From: an uncultured Clostridia bacterium
GTDB taxonomy: Bacteria; Bacillota_A; Clostridia; Christensenellales; Borkfalkiaceae
Assembly (NCBI GenBank): GCA_934292955.1
Contig: CAKQXZ010000098.1
Location: 1-7,070, forward strand
Reading direction: 5' to 3'
Length of the DNA: 7,070 nucleotides
Shown here: one piece after another, positions 1 through 6,800 of the stretch
Layout: each line of letters begins with the position of its first letter
Numbering within the stretch: the first letter of the stretch is position 1
Translations under genes and position numbers: made by a program
Notes under the pieces: model-generated
Database searches by the model: none
Told to the model about the DNA's origin: nothing
Seen by the model: the letters and a program-made list of their open reading frames with translations, nothing else

Positions 1-1
1 C

Positions 2-100
2 GATTCGTCGCACTTTTCAAGATATTTCAAAAAAGTAATCGGAAAAACTCCTCTCGAATACAAAAAAAGCGTAATCGTGAAAAAAAAACAAAAACAGTAA
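2..100 (+). CDS. AraC/XylS-family transcriptional regulator, C-terminal end (partial)
   Basis: The second forward frame is open from the window edge to a TAA at 98-100 and gives 32 residues. They contain HFSRYFKKVIGKTPLEY, the hallmark end of the second helix-turn-helix of AraC-family DNA-binding domains (consensus near F-S-R-x-F-K-K-x-x-G-x-[ST]-P-x-x-Y-R). A short lysine-rich tail follows (KKKQKQ). Everything upstream, including the effector-binding domain, lies outside the window, so ligand and targets cannot be read. Regulators of this family commonly sit beside glycosidase genes in Clostridia. Here the gene converges on the lacZ unit, so control of lacZ is possible but inferred. The family call is firm despite the short length. 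Confidence 0.88.
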   Translation, partial: DSSHFSRYFKKVIGKTPLEYKKSVIVKKKQKQ

Positions 101-360
101 ATTTTAAAATTTATGCTTTGCTTATCGGAAGTAATGGAAAGTCGGGTATATTCGCAAGTAAAATTACCCGTAAATTGCATACATTTTCTATGCACGGCTT
201 CCTATTTTAAAATAAATACTTTTTAGGTAATAAACACTTTTTTAGGTGCGTATTTAACCGTTTTGTCCTCCTTGATTTGAAATTTGATTTTTGATTTTTG
301 AGTTCAAATTCCAAACCGGGAGGAGCTCTTATCCGATTACCGCCCTTTTTCGATAAAAAT
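101..360. other. AT-rich intergenic region between convergent genes; no gene seen
   Basis: No supportable coding region. The AraC stop codon sits in a perfect 16-base palindrome (98-113, TAAATTTT/AAAATTTA). Two small hairpins follow: arms 143-148 and 165-170 (CGGGTA/TACCCG, 16-base loop), and arms 176-181 and 189-194 (TGCATA/TATGCA, 7-base loop). Neither has a proper T-tract, so neither is a clear terminator for the AraC gene. A near-direct repeat, ACTTTTTAGGT then ACTTTTTTAGGT, lies at about 218-246. A simple T-rich GATTTTT repeat lies at about 284-300, bracketed by a 7-base inverted repeat (275-281 and 303-309). On the minus strand a strong Shine-Dalgarno-like AAGGAGGA (266-273) has no start codon at a useful distance. 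Confidence 0.6.
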
Positions 361-368
361 CGACAAAC

Positions 369-416
369 AAAAATGCGCCTATCAAGCAATTACTTCTTTC
401 GCATGATAGACGCATT
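369..416 (-). terminator. Intrinsic terminator ending the lacZ/manA-like transcript
   Basis: On the minus strand a 13-base arm (416-404, AATGCGTCTATCA) pairs with TGATAGGCGCATT (384-372), with one G-U pair and otherwise complete matching. The loop is 19 bases. A T5 run (373-369, overlapping the end of the arm), then G and TTT, follows directly, as in a rho-independent terminator. On the plus strand the stem is followed by ATTATTATCG, a poorer tract, so any function for the converging AraC gene would be weak. The stop codon of the manA-like remnant lies in the loop. Confidence 0.8.
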
Positions 417-615
417 ATTATCGTGTCCGTTTTTGTTTTCTTTAAGATATTCGGCAAAAGTTTTATTTGTTCCCGAAATCGTGCTTTCGCCGTCTTTGTG
501 TACGGATACTTCCCAACTTTCGGCAATAATGCCGTCTTTTTTCTCTGCCGAAAAGTGTTTTCAACTTTTCTCCGCCCCAAAGATAATCTTTGAGAGCGGG
601 TTGTATTTTTATCAT
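390..615 (-). pseudogene. manA: Truncated, frameshifted class I mannose-6-phosphate isomerase (manA-like) remnant
   Basis: From the ATG at 615-613 the first frame reads MIKIQPALKDYLWGGEKLKT and continues LFGREK. After a frame change it goes on as DGIIAESWEVSVHKDGEST, then TFAEYLKENKNG, ending at TAA (392-390). The two halves together match the N-terminus of Firmicutes class I phosphomannose isomerases (P-x-x-K-D-Y-x-W-G-G ... A-E-S-W-E-x-S-x-H-K-D-G). The break falls in a run of six A (plus-strand T run 537-542); five A would restore one frame. Intact enzymes are about 300 residues, interconvert mannose-6-P and fructose-6-P, and carry their metal ligands (the Q-V-H-P region and beyond) downstream; only about 74 codons remain here and those residues are absent. 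The last residues are encoded by the terminator stem, so authentic homology probably stops near KENKNG. The start lies 29 bases after lacZ with no clear ribosome binding site. The homopolymer shift could be a sequencing error; the truncation could not. Confidence 0.8.
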
Positions 616-644
616 ACTATTTTAGTTTAAAAAATTTATGCGAC

Positions 645-3617
645 TTATTCGAATCGGAAATAAACCCCGAAATTTAACACTTTATCGGTTATCCGCCTAT
701 CTTCGGGTAATTCGGGTCCGCAACTGTTGCTGCCTACGCCCGAAAAATAGCCGTCGATTGCAAGTTCGAGCGTTTCACCGCGCTTCAGATCGGTAATATG
801 CCTTGCTGTCTGCAAATCTTCACCGATAAAATCGTTTACTTTAAAAGAGAAGAAGTCGCCATTTGCGTAAACCGAAAGTTTTGCTCCGTTTTTGCCAAAA
901 AGCGACAATAACGAAACGCCGCATCGTTCGCCGTTTTCCTGCGGGCTGACGTATTCGTAAAACATATCTTTAATATATTTTGAATAAACGCCCACCTTTG
1001 CGGCTTCTTTATAATCGCTGTAATTTTCGTTCGGTCCAAAGCCTTCCCATTCAACTCTATCGAACAATTTCTCGTTCGGGTTGAGCAAAAAACCGTATCT
1101 CGGCAAGTACGGTAAATTCTCGCTTTCTTTTATAAGCGTGCAATCAACGCCCAAATCTCCGTTCGCAAAAATTATGTAAACGAATTTATTGGTGAATTCT
1201 TTCGACCGTTTCGGCGGCGAGAACAAACTGTCAACCGTAATTTTATAATCGCAACCTACTTTTTCGACGCTATACGAAAGCACCCTGTTCCACATCATAT
1301 CGAATCCGTGTTCACGCCATTTTGAACCGATATACATATCGTTATCCATTTTATAACGATATATGTTAGGCATAAACGAATTTACCGCAGTATAAGGATT
1401 ATAGAACAAAGACTTTTTATCGGACAGATAATTCTTACCGTCCTTTTCTATCTTTTCAAACGTGGTGGTATGCTTTGAAAAATAATATTTAACGTTACGG
1501 CAATCGAAAATATAAAACTTTTCGTTTTCGGTTACTTTTATTTCTCCGCCTTGTTTCTGCGTAATAACGGGCAACGTTCTTTTTACAATGTGTTGTTCGC
1601 TTCCGCAAATTTTGCCGTTACGTTTATAAGTTAATTCAACGAAAACGTTTTCACCGCAAAGCAATTCGGCTATACTGAATTTTTGCGATCCAAGCGGGTC
1701 TATATCGTGATTAAGCGCAACGTTTACCATTTTGCCGTCTTTATTCACTTTGCACTCTATGTCGTATTTTTCCGAACCCGTGAACGATAACCGGCTTGTA
1801 ATCGAAAGTTCGTTACCGCTTAATACGGAATAGAACGGACGATATACGTTTGCGATTTCGTAAGCGGCGGATGTCAAATCTCTGTCGGCACGAAGCATTC
1901 CGTCCGCACAGAAATTGCCGTCGTGTAGCCATTCGTTTCCGTCGCCGCCGAAATAAAAATCTTTCTTGTTTTCGGCATAGTAAGCGTGGTCGCACCATTC
2001 CCAGATACAACCGCCCATAGAGCGTTCGTTTTCGTATATGGTCGTCCAATAGTCTTTCAGACCTCCGGGTCCGACGCCCATAGCGTGCGCGTATTCGCAT
2101 AAAAAGAAGGGTTTATTCGGGCGATTATTCATCATTTCGACCATTTTTTCGCACGAAGGATACATCATAGAAACGACGTCGAACCCGTTTTCGCCCTCCC
2201 GGTTCCATGCGCCCTCGTAATGAATAAGCAAGTCTTTATCATAAGATTTTAGAAGTTGCGCCATTTTCTTTTGATTTTCGCCGAAACCGGATTCGTTACC
2301 CAAACTCCACAAAATTATCGACGCATGATTTTTATCGCGTGCATATAACCGCTCTATCCTGTCGAGATATTCCGCAAGATATTCAGAGCTATTGCTGAAA
2401 TAATCGACCGTTTCATCCATAAAGAACGCGCCGTGCGTTTCAAGGTCGGCTTCGTCGATAACGTAAAATCCTATTCTGTCGCAAAGCTCCAACGCCGCAG
2501 GACACGGCGGATAGTGAGAAAATCTTATCGTATCGATATTCAGCTCTTTCATTAAACGGAAATCTTTTTCATAATCTTCCGTGGTTAAAGCGCAGCCCTT
2601 ATCCGGCGTTGTATCGTGATGATTTACGCCGTGGCATTTTACGGGAACGCCGTTCACCTTGAACACTCCGTTTTCCACTGTGAAAGTACGGAAACCCACG
2701 GGAATACTTATGTTTTCGACTTCTTTTCCGTTCATGAAAACCGACAAACTCAAATCGTATAGAACGGGATTTTCGGCGTTCCATTCCAACGGATTTTCAA
2801 CGGAGAACCCGATAGTGCTTTCGCTTTTGACTTGTTTTCTATCGGTAAAAACGACTTTGCCGTCTTTATCGGTCAGCGTAATGCAAAGTTCGCTCGGTTT
2901 TTCCGTTTGCATATCCACGGCAACTTTACAATCATAGGTATTGCCGTACTTTTTGCAAGTCCATGCGACGTCGTAAACGCCGTTTTCGATTATATCGGTA
3001 ATATAAACCTCGCGGAAAATTCCGTTGTTGCGAAGCATATCCTGACACTCGAACCAACTGCCCGTCGTCCATTTATACACGATGACCTTAATATCGTTTT
3101 CGCCGTCCGATAAATAATCGGTAACATCGAACTCGGACGGATAATGACTTCCCTGACTGTATCCGACATATTTGCCGTTAATAAACAAATCGAACCCTGC
3201 GCTTACACCCTGAAAAGTTATAATCGAACGAGATAAATTTTTTGCTTTTTTATAACTGAATTTCCTGTTATAAACCGCACCGGGAGCGCAATCGGGAACG
3301 TAAGGCGGCGTTGCTGGGAACGGATAAGCAACGTTGATATAAAACGGCTTTTCATACCCTGCAAATTGCCAGACGTCGGGAACGCTTATTTCGTCGGTAT
3401 AAGTCTGTTCGACGATATCGAACGCTTCACGGATATTTTCGTAATACGCAAAATTCCACTTACCGTTAAGAGAATGACATCTCGTTGTATTTTTCGTGCC
3501 TGCAATATTGCCTGCATTTGCCGCCTTGTTTTCGTAAGGAATGAAATAACTTCTTGCTTTCAGGCGGTTTTGCTGTAAAACTTCGTTGTTAAGATGGTTG
3601 TTAAAATCGAATTGCAT
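645..3617 (-). CDS. lacZ: Beta-galactosidase, LacZ type (glycoside hydrolase family 2)
   Basis: Retaining GH2 enzyme of 990 residues (E. coli LacZ has about 1024) that hydrolyses terminal beta-galactosides such as lactose. There is no signal peptide, so it should be cytoplasmic. In order it shows an N-terminal sugar-binding jelly roll (about 45-215, with GYSQGSHYPSEFDVTDYL), an Ig-like domain (about 220-310), a TIM barrel (about 315-600), a linker Ig-like domain, and a Bgal_small_N domain (about 700-985, with GPNENYSD). Active-site motifs are present: GVNHHD, RFSHYP, DEADLETHG (E393, H395), acid/base E442 in WSLGNESG, nucleophile E508 in LCEYAHAMG. The start at 3617 is chosen because homologues begin M-x-F-D-F-N-x-H-L-N and AGGAAA (3628-3633) precedes it. 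The frame stays open upstream to an ATG at 3752, but that extension is encoded by hairpin DNA. Asn is replaced by Val just after the nucleophile motif (AMGVGPGG). The manA-like remnant follows 29 bases downstream. Confidence 0.96.
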   Translation of the reverse strand: MQFDFNNHLNNEVLQQNRLKARSYFIPYENKAANAGNIAGTKNTTRCHSLNGKWNFAYYENIREAFDIVEQTYTDEISVPDVWQFAGYEKPFYINVAYPFPATPPYVPDCAPGAVYNRKFSYKKAKNLSRSIITFQGVSAGFDLFINGKYVGYSQGSHYPSEFDVTDYLSDGENDIKVIVYKWTTGSWFECQDMLRNNGIFREVYITDIIENGVYDVAWTCKKYGNTYDCKVAVDMQTEKPSELCITLTDKDGKVVFTDRKQVKSESTIGFSVENPLEWNAENPVLYDLSLSVFMNGKEVENISIPVGFRTFTVENGVFKVNGVPVKCHGVNHHDTTPDKGCALTTEDYEKDFRLMKELNIDTIRFSHYPPCPAALELCDRIGFYVIDEADLETHGAFFMDETVDYFSNSSEYLAEYLDRIERLYARDKNHASIILWSLGNESGFGENQKKMAQLLKSYDKDLLIHYEGAWNREGENGFDVVSMMYPSCEKMVEMMNNRPNKPFFLCEYAHAMGVGPGGLKDYWTTIYENERSMGGCIWEWCDHAYYAENKKDFYFGGDGNEWLHDGNFCADGMLRADRDLTSAAYEIANVYRPFYSVLSGNELSITSRLSFTGSEKYDIECKVNKDGKMVNVALNHDIDPLGSQKFSIAELLCGENVFVELTYKRNGKICGSEQHIVKRTLPVITQKQGGEIKVTENEKFYIFDCRNVKYYFSKHTTTFEKIEKDGKNYLSDKKSLFYNPYTAVNSFMPNIYRYKMDNDMYIGSKWREHGFDMMWNRVLSYSVEKVGCDYKITVDSLFSPPKRSKEFTNKFVYIIFANGDLGVDCTLIKESENLPYLPRYGFLLNPNEKLFDRVEWEGFGPNENYSDYKEAAKVGVYSKYIKDMFYEYVSPQENGERCGVSLLSLFGKNGAKLSVYANGDFFSFKVNDFIGEDLQTARHITDLKRGETLELAIDGYFSGVGSNSCGPELPEDRRITDKVLNFGVYFRFE

Positions 3618-3627
3618 TTTTATTGTG

Positions 3628-3633
3628 TTTCCT
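3628..3633 (-). promoter_or_regulatory. Ribosome binding site of lacZ (AGGAAA)
   Basis: AGGAAA on the minus strand lies 10 bases upstream of the ATG at 3617. It is a moderate match to AGGAGG. No comparable site precedes the alternative in-frame ATG at 3656, and the ATG at 3752 lies within a hairpin arm. This supports the 990-residue form of LacZ. Confidence 0.6.
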
Positions 3634-3681
3634 ATGCGGTATATTTCTATATTCATCGACGCAAGTCGGACAAGATATAAA

Positions 3682-3712
3682 ATTATGAAGAAATCTAAAC
3701 TATGCCAGACAA
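3682..3712 (-). promoter_or_regulatory. Candidate lacZ promoter
   Basis: On the minus strand TTGTCT (3712-3707, four of six matches to TTGACA) is followed 19 bases later by CATAAT (3687-3682, five of six matches to TATAAT). This places a start about 60 bases before the lacZ ATG. The spacing is longer than ideal and the surrounding DNA is AT-rich, so this is a weak call. The -35 candidate overlaps one arm of the 3701-3739 inverted repeat, which would suit an operator. Confidence 0.3.
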
Positions 3713-3739
3713 GAATAATCCGAACCATGGTCTGGCATA
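3701..3739. repeat. 10-base perfect inverted repeat upstream of lacZ (possible operator)
   Basis: TATGCCAGAC (3701-3710) and GTCTGGCATA (3730-3739) are perfect inverted repeats separated by 19 bases, 29 bases from arm centre to arm centre, close to three helical turns. The lacZ-proximal arm overlaps the candidate -35 box. Such spacing suits a dimeric or looping regulator site, but it could also fold as an RNA stem in read-through transcripts. The function is inferred only from position. Confidence 0.5.
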
Positions 3740-3741
3740 AA

Positions 3742-3779
3742 GGTTGTCGCAAGAAATACTCAGTTTTCTTGCGACAACC
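3742..3779 (-). terminator. Strong 15-bp hairpin, possible terminator of the repeat-protein gene
   Basis: GGTTGTCGCAAGAAA (3742-3756) pairs perfectly with TTTCTTGCGACAACC (3765-3779) around an 8-base loop. It lies about 95 bases beyond the stop codon of the repeat-protein gene and upstream of lacZ, where a terminator would be expected. In the minus-strand direction only TTT and then ATGCC follow, so the U-tract is poor; on the plus strand there is none. The stem itself is certain. Its role is not: weak terminator, RNA stabiliser, or a small repeated palindrome are all possible. Confidence 0.4.
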
Positions 3780-3781
3780 CG

Positions 3782-3845
3782 AACAGTGTTATTGCTCTGC
3801 TTAAATGCAGAAGTGGAGCACGTTAATAACTAATTGCTCACTGTT
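3782..3845. repeat. Nested inverted repeats downstream of the repeat-protein gene
   Basis: An outer pair AACAGTG (3782-3788) and CACTGTT (3839-3845) encloses an inner CTGC/GCAG stem (3797-3800 and 3807-3810, six-base TTAAAT loop) flanked by GCT and AGC. ATTGCT also occurs twice in direct orientation (3791-3796 and 3832-3837). The pairing is imperfect overall and could be chance in AT-rich DNA. It adds to the dense hairpin content of this gap. Confidence 0.35.
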
Positions 3846-3874
3846 TATGTTTAGTTTTGTTTCCCTTGCTTAAA

Positions 3875-6800
3875 TTACTTCGTTAGAAATACGGGAACTC
3901 CGTCGACGATTGTCCAATATGCGCTATCCCAATCTTTGATTACGGATTGCGTCGTTTCATTGCCTTTAAGTTCGTCGTTGTTTGCAAAGTATGCAATAGC
4001 CGCATAGTTGTTGCCTCTATCGCCGATAGCTTGCTCGGGGTTGTAATTTTCACTCGGACAAACGCCGAACACTCCGCCAAATCCGCTTGCCGTGCCGGAC
4101 GTCAAAATTCTGAACGTTGACCCGCTTCCGACGACAGTTGCTTTACTTGCGTCAACAAATACGTTACGCATAGCGCAACCGTCTTTGAAATTGGCAATGG
4201 TTCCGTTGTATTGGCTACCTGCTGAAATTTCCGTATACTGCACGTATACGTTTTCGATCGTGCCTTTACCTCCGGACGTAAGGAAGTTACCCTCGCCAGA
4301 GATTTTGACATTAGTGAACGCAATATTTTTAAGCACTCCGGTCTCGGTCATCGTAGTAACAAATGCGTTACTGTCCCAACTGTTTCTGTTAAGCCCGTCG
4401 ATGATATAACCGCAACCGTCGAACACACCCTTAAAGCCTTCGCTTCCGTCGGTCGCACTGCGATCAAACATAACCATTGACGTTGCCGTAATGTTTGCGC
4501 CCAAGCGGAAATACCCGCCCCACAAAGTTGCACTTTGCTCGCACGCCTTGGCAATTTTTATCCAGTTTGCGTAGTCGGTAGCATTCTTCAGAACTTTGCT
4601 TATAAGCGTTGCGGCAATCGTTATTGTTTTACCGCTATCGTCTGTCACGACAATTTCTTTTTCTCCGTAATTGTAACCGAACGCCGAACGAGCGACAGTC
4701 AACTTGCCGTTTGCAAAGGTAAAACCGCTTGCATCTATCGCATTGCCTTCCATTGTAACAGAAGCGACGTTTCCGAACGTAAAGCCTACTGCCGTACAAT
4801 CGATTTCCAAGGCGTTGTCATTAAGTTTAACGGTGTCGTTGTCTACGAGTATATCGAGGTCGATATCCTTTGCCCCGAGGTCAATACTGTTTACGACATA
4901 TTTTTCAGGTGCGGGTATGCCGTCGTTAACGACCCAGAAGCCGTTGTTATTCCAGCCTGCCAATACCTCTTGCGTTTGAGCGTTAACTTTAAGTTCATCA
5001 AAGTTTGCAAAATATGCAATAGCCGCATAGTTGTTGCCCCTGTCGCCGATAGCTTGCTCGGGGTTGTAATTTTCGCTCGGACAAACGCCGAACACTCCGC
5101 CAAACCCGCTTGTCGTGTTGGACGTCAAAATTCTGAACATTGACCCGTTTCCGACGACAGTCGCTTTACTTGTGTCAACAAATACGTTACGCATAGCGCA
5201 ACCGTCTCTGAAATTTGCAATGGTTCCGTTGTATTGGCTACCTGCCGAAATTTCCGTATACTGCACGTATACGTTTTCGATCGTGCCTTTACCTCCGGAC
5301 GTAAGGAAGTTACCCTCGCCAGAGATTTTGGCATTAGTGAACGCAATATTTTTAAGCACTCCGGTCTCGGTCATCGTAGTAACAAATGCGTTACTGTACC
5401 AACCGTTTCTGTTAAGCCCGTCAATGATATAACCGCAACCGTCGAACACACCCTTAAAGCCTTCGCTTCCGTCGGTCTCCCCGCGATTAAACATAACCAT
5501 TGACGTTGCCGTAATGTTTGCGCCCAAGCGGAAATACCCGCCCCACAAAGTTGCGCTTTGCTCGCACGCCTTGGCAATGGTAATCCAGTTTGCATATTGG
5601 TCGGAGGTCATGATCGTCATTGTAACGACAAGAGCGTTTATTGTAACGTTGTATGTTTCGTTTTTGTCGGTTACGCTTATGCCAAACGCCTTTTCTCCGT
5701 ATATACCGAGCGGCAAAACAGCGGCAAGACTGACGACGCCGTTCTGAGCTGTTGCATAGTAGGTCGCTTCGTCTGCAGTAAGCGTTACTTCCGCATTTCC
5801 GTTGTAACCTATGGTTGTCAGATCGAGTTTACCATCGGTCGCTTTTCCATTTCCGTTGTCCACGGTCGCAGCAAGATCAATCGTTTGTTTGGTGCCGAGA
5901 GTACCGGTAACGTTCTTTTTGCCGCATTTGCAAGCCTCCGTTTGCAAACCATCGCTTTCGCTTACCGTAATGTTGTGTTGCGGAGTTATCGTTAAAACTT
6001 TTTCCGCGCCCGTGTAGTTGGAACTGTCGGCAACTGCAGCCTTGACATAATAGGTTGTACCATAGATAAAGGCGAAGTCCGCGAGCTGTTCTTTTGTATA
6101 GTAATCGTTACCGTTGTCGGAATAAGTAAACGTTACCGCCGTGCCGCTTGCGGAAGTTGCCGTAAGTTCAGGGACGGAATCTCCGCAGCGTACGGTTACG
6201 TTGTCAAGAGAAAAGTCAATGCTGTCGGCAATTTTGGCAATTGTAATCGTAAATTTGTTTTCCCCATCCACAACATTGTAGTTGGCGGCAGATATAATTT
6301 TGTAAATAACCGTATACTCGCCCGCGTCTGTTGCCGTGGGTATGTCTGTCGCCCACTCGCCGTCACCGAGTTTGTATTCGATTGTCGCGCCGATCGCGCT
6401 GCCGGCAACGACAAGCGCCTGCGATTCGCCGTTGTATGTCAAACCCGTCTTTGCCGTGGGAGCGGTTACTTGCGCGTCGGCTTTTGCAACGGTTACGATA
6501 AGTTGTTGTTCCGTATCGACAACATTGTAGTTAGCGTCGGCTACAGCTTTGTAAATAACCGTATACTCGCCCGCATCGGTTGCCGTGGGTATGTCTGTCG
6601 TCCACTCGCCGTCACCGAGTTTGTATTCGATTGTCGCGCCGATCGCGCTGCCGGCAACGACAAGCGCCTGCGATTCGCCGTTGTATGTCAAACCCGTCTT
6701 TGCCGTGGGAGCGGTTACTTGCGCGTCGGCTTTCGCAATGGTTACGGTAAGTTGTTGCTTTTCGTCATCGATTAAGTCACTGTGGCTGTCGTCGCCGAGA

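Noticed and set aside
295..345. Possible tRNA or tRNA fragment (GAGTTCAAATTCC resembles a T-loop)
   Set aside because: The would-be T-stem does not pair properly, and no acceptor stem, D-arm or anticodon arm can be assembled around it.
207..580. Two minus-strand ORFs of 60 and 83 codons in the intergenic and manA-remnant region
   Set aside because: The 83-codon frame is the wrong frame of the manA remnant. The 60-codon one runs through T-rich repeat and terminator DNA and is not preceded by a ribosome binding site.
298..630. A 110-codon plus-strand ORF
   Set aside because: It lies antisense to the manA remnant and its terminator, and its protein is low-complexity and Ser/Phe/Leu-rich with no recognisable family.
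3701..3779. Insertion sequence or transposon remnant
   Set aside because: The palindromes are suggestive, but there is no transposase fragment, no target-site duplication that I can see, and no second copy in the window.
4535..5143. A 202-codon plus-strand ORF and several about 100-codon plus-strand ORFs (4092-4409, 5115-5432)
   Set aside because: They are antisense shadows of the repeat protein. The repeated near-identical pair simply reflects the duplicated beta-helix DNA.
6301..6733. CRISPR-like spaced repeat
   Set aside because: The repeats are 249 bases long, in frame, and encode Ig-like domains. There are no short repeats with unique spacers anywhere in the window.
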